This document shows, piece after piece, positions 7,550 to 15,053 of a DNA stretch of 55,875 bases (position 1 is its first letter; each line of letters starts with the position of its first letter). Source of the DNA: 2-02-FULL-66-14 sp964651335 (GTDB lineage Bacteria > Pseudomonadota > Gammaproteobacteria > Burkholderiales > SG8-39). The notes under the pieces are model-generated. The model worked only from the letters and a program-made list of their open reading frames with translations. It searched no databases and was not told where the DNA came from. The translations under genes and the position numbers were made by a program. The stretch covers positions 1 to 55,875 of the forward strand of contig CAZYVT010000018.1 of assembly GCA_964651335.1 (NCBI GenBank). The letters are read 5' to 3'.

Positions 7550-8368
7550 ATGTACAAGCTGAAAGCGGCCGAATGGAAGCCGCAGCATTTCAAGTGGGAA
7601 GTGAAGGACCGCGTCGCGACCGTCACCCTGAACCGCCCCGAGCGGAAGAACCCGCTCACCTTCGACAGCTATGCGGAGTTGCGCGACACGTTCCACAAGC
7701 TGCAGTACGCCGAGGACGTGCGTGCCGTGGTGTTCACCGGCGAGGGCGGCAATTTCTGTTCCGGCGGCGACGTGCACGAGATCATCGGGCCGCTCATCAA
7801 GATGGAGATGGACGGGTTGCTCTACTTCACCCGGATGACCGGCAACCTGGTGAAGGAAATGCGCAACTGCCCGCAACCGATCATCGCCGCAATCGACGGC
7901 ATCAGCGCGGGTGCGGGCGCGATCATTCCGATGGCGAGCGACCTGCGCTACGGCACCCCGGAATGCAAGACCGCGTTCCTGTTCGTACGCGTGGGCCTTG
8001 CGGGCTGCGACATGGGCGCCTGCGCGATCCTTCCCCGCATCATCGGCCAGGGCCGCACGTCGGAGCTTCTCTATACCGGCCGCACCATGACCGCGCAGGA
8101 AGGCCTCGCCTGGGGCTACTTCAACGAGCTGGTGCCGAAGGAGAAGCTCCTCGCACGCGCGCAGGAGATGGCGCGCTCGCTTGCCGACGGGCCGGCATTC
8201 GGGCACGCCATGACCAAGAAGTGCCTGCACCAGGAGTGGAACCAGACCATCGAGCAGGCGCTCGAGACCGAGGCCGAGGCGCAGGCGATCTGCATGCAGA
8301 CGCACGACTACGAGCGTGCCTATAACGCGTTCGTGAAGAAGGAGAAGCCGCAGTTCCAGGGCAACTGA
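7550..8368 (+). CDS. Crotonase-superfamily protein with a non-canonical active site
   Basis: A 272-residue enoyl-CoA hydratase/isomerase fold protein. The oxyanion-hole segments NFCSGGDVHEI and GISAGAGAII are present. The two glutamates of canonical hydratases (rat Glu144 and Glu164) align to Ile125 and Phe145. An aspartate (Asp154, in GCDMGACAILPRIIG) sits where dienoyl-CoA isomerase ECH1 and MenB/BadI-like enzymes have a functional Asp. So simple hydration is unlikely; isomerisation, C-C bond cleavage/formation or hydrolysis fits better. GAGGAC precedes ATG 7550, 31 bases after the SDR stop. The acyl-CoA dehydrogenase starts four bases after its stop. The exact reaction cannot be read from the sequence. 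Confidence 0.72.
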   Translation: MYKLKAAEWKPQHFKWEVKDRVATVTLNRPERKNPLTFDSYAELRDTFHKLQYAEDVRAVVFTGEGGNFCSGGDVHEIIGPLIKMEMDGLLYFTRMTGNLVKEMRNCPQPIIAAIDGISAGAGAIIPMASDLRYGTPECKTAFLFVRVGLAGCDMGACAILPRIIGQGRTSELLYTGRTMTAQEGLAWGYFNELVPKEKLLARAQEMARSLADGPAFGHAMTKKCLHQEWNQTIEQALETEAEAQAICMQTHDYERAYNAFVKKEKPQFQGN

Positions 8369-8372
8369 TGCG

Positions 8373-9539
8373 ATGGCCGACCGGAGCTTTCTCGACTGGC
8401 CGTTTTTCGAGGCGCGCCACCGCGCGCTCGCCGAGCAGCTCGACGAGTTTGCCGGAGACAAGCTCGCCGCGCTCGGTCACGGCGCCACCGACGATGCGGC
8501 GCTCGATGGCGCGTGCCGGGAGATCGTGCGGCGCCTGGGCGGCGCAGGTTTTCTGAATCAATGCTGCGTGCCTGATCGGACCGGACGCTTCGACGTCAGA
8601 AGCCTCGCGCTTTCCCGCGAAACGCTGGCGCGTCACGCCGGGCTTGCCGATTTCTGCTTTGCCATGCAGGGACTGGGGACAGGCCCGATCTCGCTCTTCG
8701 GCAGCGAAGCGCAGCGCCGGCAATACCTGCCGCCGGTGATGCGGGGGGAGAAAATCGCCGCATTCGCGCTTTCGGAGCCGCAGGCGGGCAGCGACGTGAG
8801 CGCGATCGCGACGGCCGCGAGGCGCAACGGCGAGGGCTGGGTGCTGGAGGGCACCAAGACCTGGATCTCGAACGGCGGGTTGGCCGATCACTACATCGTC
8901 TTTGCACGCACCGGCGAAGGCGCAGGAGCCAAGGGCCTCTCTGCCTTCATCGTGGATGCTGCGGCTACGGGTCTGGAGATCACCGCCCGGATTCCGCTGA
9001 TTGCGCCGCACCCGCTTGCGACGCTCACGTTCCGCGATTGCCGCGTACCCGGCGCCGCGCTCCTCGGCCAACCGGGCGAAGGCTTCAAGATCGCGATGGC
9101 AACGCTCGATGTGTTTCGCACCACGGTCGGAGCGGCGGCGCTCGGCTTCGCGCGGCGCGCGCTCGACGAAGCGCTGGCGCGGTGCCGCGAGCGCGCAGTG
9201 TTCGGCAAACCGCTTGCGGAGTTCCAGCTCACCCAGGCGAAGCTCGCCGACATGGCGCTTGCGGTGGACACCGCGGCGCTGCTCGTTTACCGCGCTGCAT
9301 GGACGAAGGATGTGCTCGGCAAGCGCATTACGCGGGAAGCGGCGATGGCCAAGCTGCACGCCACCGAGTCCGCGCAGCAGGTGATCGACATGGCGGTGCA
9401 GCTGCATGGCGGAACCGGGGTGGTGAGCGGGACCACGGTGGAAAGCCTGTACCGGGAGATCCGGGCGCTGCGGATCTACGAAGGCACGAGCGAGATCCAG
9501 AAGCTCGTCATCGCCGGCGCGGTGCTCAAGGGCGAGTGA
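8373..9539 (+). CDS. Acyl-CoA dehydrogenase
   Basis: A 388-residue FAD-dependent acyl-CoA dehydrogenase. It shows the FAD/substrate signature AFALSEPQAGSDVSAI, the TKTWISNGG strand, and the C-terminal signature LHGGTGVVSGTTVESLYREI. The catalytic base is Glu370 in IYEGTSEIQ. Length and domain order (alpha, beta, alpha) are usual for the family. It would desaturate an acyl-CoA and pass electrons to ETF. Gene order with an SDR and two crotonases suggests a beta-oxidation-like route for one specific acid, possibly the cyclic or dicarboxylic acyl-CoAs that arise from aromatic rings. The substrate is unknown. Its stop shares one base with the TetR start (TGATG). Confidence 0.85.
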   Translation: MADRSFLDWPFFEARHRALAEQLDEFAGDKLAALGHGATDDAALDGACREIVRRLGGAGFLNQCCVPDRTGRFDVRSLALSRETLARHAGLADFCFAMQGLGTGPISLFGSEAQRRQYLPPVMRGEKIAAFALSEPQAGSDVSAIATAARRNGEGWVLEGTKTWISNGGLADHYIVFARTGEGAGAKGLSAFIVDAAATGLEITARIPLIAPHPLATLTFRDCRVPGAALLGQPGEGFKIAMATLDVFRTTVGAAALGFARRALDEALARCRERAVFGKPLAEFQLTQAKLADMALAVDTAALLVYRAAWTKDVLGKRITREAAMAKLHATESAQQVIDMAVQLHGGTGVVSGTTVESLYREIRALRIYEGTSEIQKLVIAGAVLKGE

Positions 9540-10180
9540 TGGCGTCTCCGGGCACCGTCCAGAGCCTGGTAACGGATCCGAAGCTGGTCGGCGAGCGCCG
9601 CGAGCAGATCGTGCGTGCGGCGGTGAAGCTCTTTTCCGAACAGGGCTATTTCGTCACCACCATCCAGCAGATCGCGCGCGAGGCAGGCGTCAGCGTCGGG
9701 CTGGTTTACCAGTACTTCCGCGACAAGGATGACGTGTTGTTCCTGTCGCTGCAGAACGTGCTCGAAACCTACGAAAAGCAGATTCCGCGCGCGCTTGAAG
9801 GCGTCTCCCATCCGCTCGAGCGCCTGCGCGCTGCGATCGAAGCGTACTGCAGGGTCGTCGACCGGCTCCGGGAAGCCACGGTGCTGACCTATCGCTCGAC
9901 CAAGTCGCTGCGCGCCGATCGGAGAACCTACATCAAGCAGGGCGAAACCCGCACCAACCGGCTGCTCGAGCGCTGCGTCAAGGCCTGCATCGAGGCTGGC
10001 TACATGGAGCCCGTCAACACCCAGCTCCTGGTCTATCAATACGTGCACTTTGCCCACGCCTGGGCGCTGAAACGCTGGGCGTTCCGCGGCCGCTACACGC
10101 TCGAGCGTTACGTCGAGGAGGGCCTCAAGCTTCTTGTCGATCCGTTTCTCACCGCAAAAGGCCGGAGGGTGCAACGTTGA
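9539..10180 (+). CDS. TetR-family transcriptional regulator
   Basis: A 213-residue repressor-type protein. The N-terminal helix-turn-helix (about residues 20-65) reads REQIVRAAVKLFSEQGY, then TTIQQIAREAGVSVGLVYQY, followed by FRDKDDVLF, the classic TetR pattern. The C-terminal part is helical and probably binds an acyl-CoA effector. The start ATG 9539 overlaps the stop of the acyl-CoA dehydrogenase by one base. It lies in the operon preceded by the TGAATGA-N4-TCATTCA operator, so autoregulation is likely. The regulator type is certain; target and ligand are inferred. Confidence 0.85.
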   Translation: MASPGTVQSLVTDPKLVGERREQIVRAAVKLFSEQGYFVTTIQQIAREAGVSVGLVYQYFRDKDDVLFLSLQNVLETYEKQIPRALEGVSHPLERLRAAIEAYCRVVDRLREATVLTYRSTKSLRADRRTYIKQGETRTNRLLERCVKACIEAGYMEPVNTQLLVYQYVHFAHAWALKRWAFRGRYTLERYVEEGLKLLVDPFLTAKGRRVQR

Positions 10181-10935
10181 TCAGCCTCGAAATCGCCGGA
10201 GCGGTCGCGACGGCCACGCTTGCACGCCCACCGGTCAACGCCATCGACGAAGGCTGGATCGCCCGGCTTCACGAAGTGATTCACAAGGCCGAGAGCGATC
10301 ACGCCGTGTCCGTGTTGCTGATCCGCAGCAGCGAGCGCACTTTCAGCGCCGGAGCGGACCTCGCGCTCATGCGCTCCCGGTACGGCACCACGGAAGGGCG
10401 CGCGCGCATGGTCGCCTTCGTGCGCGAAATGCAGCTTGCCTACGCACGGCTGGAGAAGTCGCGCCTGGTCTCGATTGCCGAGATCGGCGGCGCAGCGATG
10501 GGCGGGGGGCTCGAGCTTGCGCTCGCCTGCGACCTGCGGATCGCATCCGAGGACGCGAAAGTCGGACTACCGGAGGCGCGCCTGGGACTGATTCCGGGCG
10601 CGGGTGGCACCCAGCGCCTGACGCTCCTGTGCGGACAAGGCACATCGAAGCGGTTGATCCTCGGCGGCGAGGTGGTCGACGGAAGAGAAGCAGCAAGGCT
10701 CGGGATCGTGCAGTGGGCCGTTCCCGCCACCGAGTTGCAAACCCGGGCAACAGCATTGGCCGAACAAGTCGCCGCGCTTCCCGCTGCATCGCTCTCCGCG
10801 TGCAAATCGTGCATCGGCGCAGCCGGCAAGCCCGGCCAGGACGGCTACGGCATGGAGCTTGCTGCGACCGAGGACCTGCTGGCCTCGGCGGAGACCCAGT
10901 CCAGGGTAAAAACCTTTCTTGAGGGCGCGCGCTAA
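10177..10935 (+). CDS. Enoyl-CoA hydratase, canonical active site
   Basis: A 252-residue crotonase with both catalytic glutamates in place: Glu113 in GGGLELALACD and Glu133 in VGLPEARLGLIPGAGGTQRL. It should therefore hydrate a trans-2-enoyl-CoA, unlike the crotonase three genes upstream. Translation starts at TTG 10177, overlapping the TetR stop as TTGA, with GGAGG upstream. It closes the SDR/acyl-CoA dehydrogenase operon. The combination of dehydrogenase, hydratase and SDR gives three of the four beta-oxidation steps; a thiolase is not seen in the window. Confidence 0.83.
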   Translation: MISLEIAGAVATATLARPPVNAIDEGWIARLHEVIHKAESDHAVSVLLIRSSERTFSAGADLALMRSRYGTTEGRARMVAFVREMQLAYARLEKSRLVSIAEIGGAAMGGGLELALACDLRIASEDAKVGLPEARLGLIPGAGGTQRLTLLCGQGTSKRLILGGEVVDGREAARLGIVQWAVPATELQTRATALAEQVAALPAASLSACKSCIGAAGKPGQDGYGMELAATEDLLASAETQSRVKTFLEGAR

Positions 10936-11010
10936 GGCAACGTCTCCATTCCTACCTGCAATAGGAAATCGCCCCGGAATACTTTCCCGCAGCCAGCCGC
11001 GCATCCAATG

Positions 11011-11032
11011 AATATTTCCGATCGGGAATATT
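11011..11032. promoter_or_regulatory. Upstream HipB operator (near-perfect palindrome)
   Basis: A 22-base palindrome, AATATTTCCGATCGG then GAATATT, with a single mismatched pair. It shares the core CCGATCGG with the second site 49 bases downstream (centre to centre). Two-site operators are known for HipB autoregulation. Confidence 0.6.
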
Positions 11033-11036
11033 TTTC

Positions 11037-11065
11037 TTGACCCATGACCAGTCTACCCATATATT
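11037..11065 (+). promoter_or_regulatory. hipBA promoter
   Basis: TTGACC at 11037-11042 and TATATT at 11060-11065 are separated by exactly 17 bases. The -10 overlaps the downstream palindrome, as expected for an autorepressed toxin-antitoxin operon. This stretch is clearly richer in A+T than its surroundings. Confidence 0.7.
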
Positions 11066-11078
11066 CCCGATCGGGAAT
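11063..11078. promoter_or_regulatory. Downstream HipB operator (perfect palindrome)
   Basis: ATTCCCGATCGGGAAT is a perfect 16-base palindrome beginning inside the -10 element and ending 17 bases before the hipB start codon. Confidence 0.68.
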
Positions 11079-11095
11079 GCAAAATTTAAAATTCC

Positions 11096-11362
11096 ATGTC
11101 TACGCCAACAACTACCGTGACCGAACTGGCATCCGCCAAAGACCTCGGTGCAGCGATTCGCAATGCTCGAAAAGCGATGCACTTACCCCAGGCGGACGCC
11201 GCCCTGCTCTGCGGCGTCGGCATTCGTTACCTGTCCGACCTGGAGAACGGCAAGGAGACCGTTCGCCTCGGCTCGGCGCTCAAAGTCATCGCCGGCCTCG
11301 GCCTGGTCCTGGCGATCGATCGAAAGAAACCTTTCTGGTCCAAAGATGGCCGACGTACTTGA
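11096..11362 (+). CDS. hipB: HipB-type antitoxin, XRE helix-turn-helix
   Basis: An 88-residue DNA-binding protein. The helix-turn-helix runs from LGAAIRNARKAMHLPQADAA to GIRYLSDLENGKETVRLGSA, a textbook XRE/HipB pattern. It would neutralise HipA and repress the operon through the two palindromes just upstream. Its 3' end overlaps hipA by 17 bases, as usual for this pair. The pair sits between two catabolic operons and its promoter is A+T-rich, suggesting it was acquired. Confidence 0.85.
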   Translation: MSTPTTTVTELASAKDLGAAIRNARKAMHLPQADAALLCGVGIRYLSDLENGKETVRLGSALKVIAGLGLVLAIDRKKPFWSKDGRRT

Positions 11363-12593
11363 TGTCTATCTGAACCAGGACCTCACCGGCCGGGTGGAGG
11401 ACGACAGGGGAAAGCTCTCATTCGTGTACGAGAAGGCGTGGCTCGAATCGGACCAGTTCATTCCGCTCTCGGTGACGATGCCGCCCACGACGGACACCTT
11501 TTCCGACGAGATCGCGCGCCCGTTTTTCGAGAACCTTCTTCCAGAGGGTGAAATCCGCGCCGCCATCGCGAAGCTCAAGCAGCTCTCTGAACGGAACACC
11601 TTCGGACTCTTGGGCGAGATCGGCGGAGACTGTGCTGGTGCGATCTCCCTTTGGGGGCATGGTGAGAAGCCGCGCAAGAACGAAGGCTACGCGGCACTAA
11701 CCGACGCGCGCTTGGCCGAAGTGCTCGCTGGAATGGCGACGCGCCCGCTGCTCGTCGCCGAGGACCAATTGCGGCTTTCGCTCGCGGGCGCCCAGAACAA
11801 GCTGCCGGTCTATTACGACGGACAGCAGCTTTCGCTTCCAAGAGGCAGCGCGCCAAGTTCGCACATTCTCAAACCGGGTGCACGGGGGTTCGAGAACATG
11901 CCGGCCAATGAGCATTTCTGCATGCGTCTTGCCAACGCGCTTGGATTGCCCGTTCCGGGATCGATGATCCTGCGCAAGTCGGAGCCGCTTTACCTGGTAG
12001 ACCGCTATGACCGCATGCGAGCGTCTGATGGAGCACTCTCGAGAATTCACCAGATCGATTTCTGCCAGGCATCAGGGCTATCCTCGCAAAAAAAATACGA
12101 GCACGAAGGCGGCCCGAGTCTCGGGGCGTGCTTCGAGGTGATCACACGTTTCAGCACGCAGCCGGCGCGAGATCGGCTTCACCTCATCTCGTGGTTGATC
12201 CTCAACTACCTGATCGGAAATGCGGACGCGCACGCGAAGAACCTGTCGCTCCTCATCACCCGCGAAGGGTTGAGGCTCGCGCCGTTCTACGATCTGGTTT
12301 CGACCGCCGTCTATCGCGAGCTGACCGACAAGCTCGCCCTCAAGATCGGCGGCGAGAACCGGCCGGAATGGATCCAGAAACGGCATTGGGAGGCGCTTGC
12401 GGCGACATCGGGCGCCAATCCGCGCATCGTGTGGCGACGACTGAACGAGCTGTCCGCCGCAATTCCGGCGGTGGCCAGAGAAACTGCGGGAATGCTGGCG
12501 CTGGAGAAGAGTGAATTTGCAACGATCGAGAAGATCCTTGCGGTCATACAGGAACGCGCGAAGCGCCTCGCGGACGCCAGGCTGCCCACATGA
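11346..12593 (+). CDS. hipA: HipA-type serine/threonine kinase toxin
   Basis: A 415-residue kinase. Key elements are the LRLSLAGAQNK loop (Ser145, region of the autophosphorylated serine in E. coli HipA), the catalytic GNADAHAKN motif (Asp294) and the metal-binding LAPFYDLVSTAVY. HipA kinases phosphorylate aminoacyl-tRNA synthetases such as GltX and induce dormancy. The start is ATG 11346, inside the hipB end; longer frames upstream only read through hipB. All catalytic motifs are intact, so it looks functional. Only 22 bases separate its stop from the convergent ferredoxin gene. Confidence 0.87.
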   Translation: MADVLDVYLNQDLTGRVEDDRGKLSFVYEKAWLESDQFIPLSVTMPPTTDTFSDEIARPFFENLLPEGEIRAAIAKLKQLSERNTFGLLGEIGGDCAGAISLWGHGEKPRKNEGYAALTDARLAEVLAGMATRPLLVAEDQLRLSLAGAQNKLPVYYDGQQLSLPRGSAPSSHILKPGARGFENMPANEHFCMRLANALGLPVPGSMILRKSEPLYLVDRYDRMRASDGALSRIHQIDFCQASGLSSQKKYEHEGGPSLGACFEVITRFSTQPARDRLHLISWLILNYLIGNADAHAKNLSLLITREGLRLAPFYDLVSTAVYRELTDKLALKIGGENRPEWIQKRHWEALAATSGANPRIVWRRLNELSAAIPAVARETAGMLALEKSEFATIEKILAVIQERAKRLADARLPT

Positions 12594-12615
12594 AGAGGGG
12601 CCCGCTATTCCAAGA

Positions 12616-12861
12616 TCAGCCGTGCAGGCTGTTGTATTTTTCCAGGAGCTGCTCCGGCGTCTCCTCGAATTCCGGATTCACCACGATGCAGTCGGCGGGG
12701 CAGACGAGCTTGCACTGCGGTTCGTCTTCGGCGCCCACGCACTCGGTACACTTCATCGGGTCGATCACGTAGAGCGGGTCGCCGACCGCGATCGCTTCGT
12801 TCGGGCACACCGGCTTGCAGGCATCGCACGCCGTGCAGTTGTCGTTGATCAGCAATGCCAT
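12616..12861 (-). CDS. fdx: 2[4Fe-4S] ferredoxin, electron donor to benzoyl-CoA reductase
   Basis: An 81-residue low-potential ferredoxin. The first cluster motif is CTACDACKPVCP. The second, CTECVGAEDEPQCKLVCP, has the enlarged loop of Chromatium/Thauera-type ferredoxins, followed by a short C-terminal helix. It starts at ATG 12861 with AAGGAG seven bases before. It is the last gene of the oah-dch-bcrCBAD-fdx operon. In Thauera such a ferredoxin carries electrons from 2-oxoglutarate:ferredoxin oxidoreductase to benzoyl-CoA reductase, and the matching korAB genes lie divergently at the other end of this operon. Confidence 0.9.
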   Translation of the reverse strand: MALLINDNCTACDACKPVCPNEAIAVGDPLYVIDPMKCTECVGAEDEPQCKLVCPADCIVVNPEFEETPEQLLEKYNSLHG

Positions 12862-12872
12862 GCCATGTCTCC

Positions 12873-13715
12873 TTATGCCGCCGCGCGCTCCTGCAGCTCC
12901 TTCAGTCTGTCGTGGCGGAAGGCGCCCCAGAGCGAGGCGCCGATCGCGCCCGCGTAGATCGAGTCCGGGTGGTTGGTTGCAGTGAGGCCGGTAATCTTCT
13001 CGTTCACCAGTTCTTCCCGCAGCGCGGCAAGCAATCCTTCGTCGAGCGCGAGTCCTCCCGTGAGAAGCGCAAGGCCCTTGGTGATTCCGGTCACCTTCAG
13101 GAGCTTCGCCAGGCGCGAGGACATCGAGAGGTGAATCCCCTTCAGGATGTCGGCGGTCGGGATGCCTCGCGAAACCATGTTGATGACATCGGTCTCTGCA
13201 AGCACCGCGCAGATGGAGCTCACCTTCTCGGGGTTCGTCGAGGTCCTCGACAGCGGCCCGATCTCCTCGACCGCGACGCCGAGATATCGTGCGATGTTCT
13301 CGAGGAATTGCCCCGAGCCTGACGCGCACTGGCTGGTCATCTTGTACGAGAGGACCTTGCCGCGGTGGTCGATGTAAATCGCCCGGCCGTTGAGCGCCCC
13401 GATGTCCACCACGGCACGCGCTTCCGGGTTGAGGAAAATGCCGCCGCGCGCATGCGTGGTCATGGAGTAAAAGTGCCCGGTCGCGAACTTGACGTTCTCG
13501 CCTTCGCCCGTGGTGGCGGTGTAGGCGACGTCCGCGGGCTTGAGTTTCGCCTCCTCGAGCACTTCGTCGAAGCCGAGTTTTGCCAGCTCCATCGGGTCGC
13601 GCCGGCGGATACGCTCGCAGCGCTTCGCCAGCCAATCCGTCCTGCCGCCGTCGATGCGGAAGAGCGCCGTCTTGACCGCGCCCGAACCGATGTCGATGCC
13701 GATCGTATGGATCAT
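12873..13715 (-). CDS. bcrD: Benzoyl-CoA reductase subunit D (BcrD, ATPase subunit)
   Basis: A 280-residue ASKHA-fold ATPase of the BcrA/BcrD/BadF/HgdC family. IGIDIGSGAVKTALF is the phosphate-1 loop. The cysteines in TSQCASGSGQFLE and SSICAVLAETDVIN are positioned to share the bridging [4Fe-4S] cluster with BcrA. With BcrA it couples ATP hydrolysis to electron transfer onto benzoyl-CoA. It starts at ATG 13715, overlapping the bcrA stop as ATGA. The order C-B-A-D is the Thauera one. Confidence 0.92.
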   Translation of the reverse strand: MIHTIGIDIGSGAVKTALFRIDGGRTDWLAKRCERIRRRDPMELAKLGFDEVLEEAKLKPADVAYTATTGEGENVKFATGHFYSMTTHARGGIFLNPEARAVVDIGALNGRAIYIDHRGKVLSYKMTSQCASGSGQFLENIARYLGVAVEEIGPLSRTSTNPEKVSSICAVLAETDVINMVSRGIPTADILKGIHLSMSSRLAKLLKVTGITKGLALLTGGLALDEGLLAALREELVNEKITGLTATNHPDSIYAGAIGASLWGAFRHDRLKELQERAAA

Positions 13716-15052
13716 GCGCGCGCCTCCACGGTCTTGCCTTCCTCGACCACCGCGCGCCAGGCGAAGGTCGCGCCGCCGAGCGCCCCGGTGTAGATCGAGT
13801 CGGGGTTGATGTTGAGCGTCATCTCGCCGTAGTTCTCCCTGACGAGGTCCCTGAGCGCCTTCACCGCGGCTTCGTTCTTCGCCACCCCTCCGGTGAAGGT
13901 GAATTCGTTCCGGATGCCGCCCGAGCGCGCGAGGATCGACATCGCGCGCAGGACGATGGCGCGGTGCAGCCCCGCCATGATGTCCTCGCGCTTCTCGCCG
14001 AGCGCGAGGCGGTCCCTCAGCTCGGCGCCGGCGAACACCGTGCAGGTCGAGTTGATCCGCACGGTCTTGGTCGCCTTCATCGCGAGAGGCCCCAGCTCGT
14101 GCAGGCCCATGTTCATTTCGTCCGCGATGTACCCCAGATACCGCCCGCAGCCCGCGGCGCAGCGGTCGTTCATCTGGAACGACTCGACGATGCCCGCCCG
14201 GTCGACCTGGATCGCCTTGGTGTCCTGGCCGCCGATGTCGAGCACTGTCGCGGTGTTCGGATACATGACATGCGCGCCCAGTCCGTGGCACAGGATTTCG
14301 GAGCGCACGTGTTCCTTGGAAAACGGCAGGCGCGCGCGTCCGTAGCCGGTGCCGACCACGTAAGCCTCCTCCAGCGCCGTATCGAGCACGCCCTGGATCG
14401 GCGCACGGATCCTGTCGCCGCGCGCCGCTGCATCCGGCAGCGCCTTGAAGGTGCGCTCCAGCGCGGCGAGCAGGTTGCGGCTGATCGCATCGCCATACTC
14501 GCGGTTCTCGACCTCGATGATCGAGCGGTCGAACACGTTGAGCAGCATGTCGTAACGCACGCCGGCGTCCTTCGCCACCGCCTCGCCGAGCGCCAGGTAC
14601 TGCGCGCCCGCGATGTCGCGGAAAAAGTCGCTCTTGCGCTTGGCGTTGGGGATGAACAGCGCCGGCGAGTCCTCGCGCAGGCGCCGGAACAGCTCGCTGA
14701 GCGCCTGCGCCACCCCGGCAGCGTGATCGCCGAAGCGCGTGCCCCCGGCATTGCGGCTGCAGACCTCCTCGAGGTCCGCAAGCTGGATCAGGAACTGCTC
14801 GAGCCGGAAGTCGCGCTCGAGCTGGCCGATGAATTCGTCGAGCTTGCCGTTCAGCGCGCCGCTTTTCGCCAGCGCCTGTCGGAACAGCTCGAAGCGCGCC
14901 GACACCAGCGCCTCCTGCCTGGCGACCGTGGCGGCGGTGTCGTAGTTGGAGCGCGAGTTGGTGATGCCGCGCCCGAGCACCTTGCGGTCCTCGCCCATCA
15001 CCACCGCCTTGGTGGTGGTCGAGCCGAGGTCAATCCCGATGAAGCATCTCAT
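13712..15052 (-). CDS. bcrA: Benzoyl-CoA reductase subunit A (BcrA, ATPase subunit)
   Basis: A 446-residue ATPase subunit. It begins with FIGIDLGSTTTKAVVMGEDR and contains GRGITNSRSNYDTA, VLDIGGQDTKAIQ, NDRCAAGCGRYLG and INSTCTVFAGAELRDR. These stretches agree closely with Thauera aromatica BcrA as I remember it. The insertion between about residues 60 and 190 marks BcrA apart from BcrD. The start is ATG 15052, one base after the bcrB stop; an upstream in-frame ATG (15073) lies inside bcrB. It hydrolyses ATP to drive the electron transfer needed for ring dearomatisation. Confidence 0.93.
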   Translation of the reverse strand: MRCFIGIDLGSTTTKAVVMGEDRKVLGRGITNSRSNYDTAATVARQEALVSARFELFRQALAKSGALNGKLDEFIGQLERDFRLEQFLIQLADLEEVCSRNAGGTRFGDHAAGVAQALSELFRRLREDSPALFIPNAKRKSDFFRDIAGAQYLALGEAVAKDAGVRYDMLLNVFDRSIIEVENREYGDAISRNLLAALERTFKALPDAAARGDRIRAPIQGVLDTALEEAYVVGTGYGRARLPFSKEHVRSEILCHGLGAHVMYPNTATVLDIGGQDTKAIQVDRAGIVESFQMNDRCAAGCGRYLGYIADEMNMGLHELGPLAMKATKTVRINSTCTVFAGAELRDRLALGEKREDIMAGLHRAIVLRAMSILARSGGIRNEFTFTGGVAKNEAAVKALRDLVRENYGEMTLNINPDSIYTGALGGATFAWRAVVEEGKTVEARA

Positions 15053-15053
15053 G

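Noticed and set aside
10951..10969. TTCCTA-N7-TAGGAA inverted repeat after the hydratase gene as a terminator
   Set aside because: The stem is only six bases and A+T-rich, and no T-run follows.
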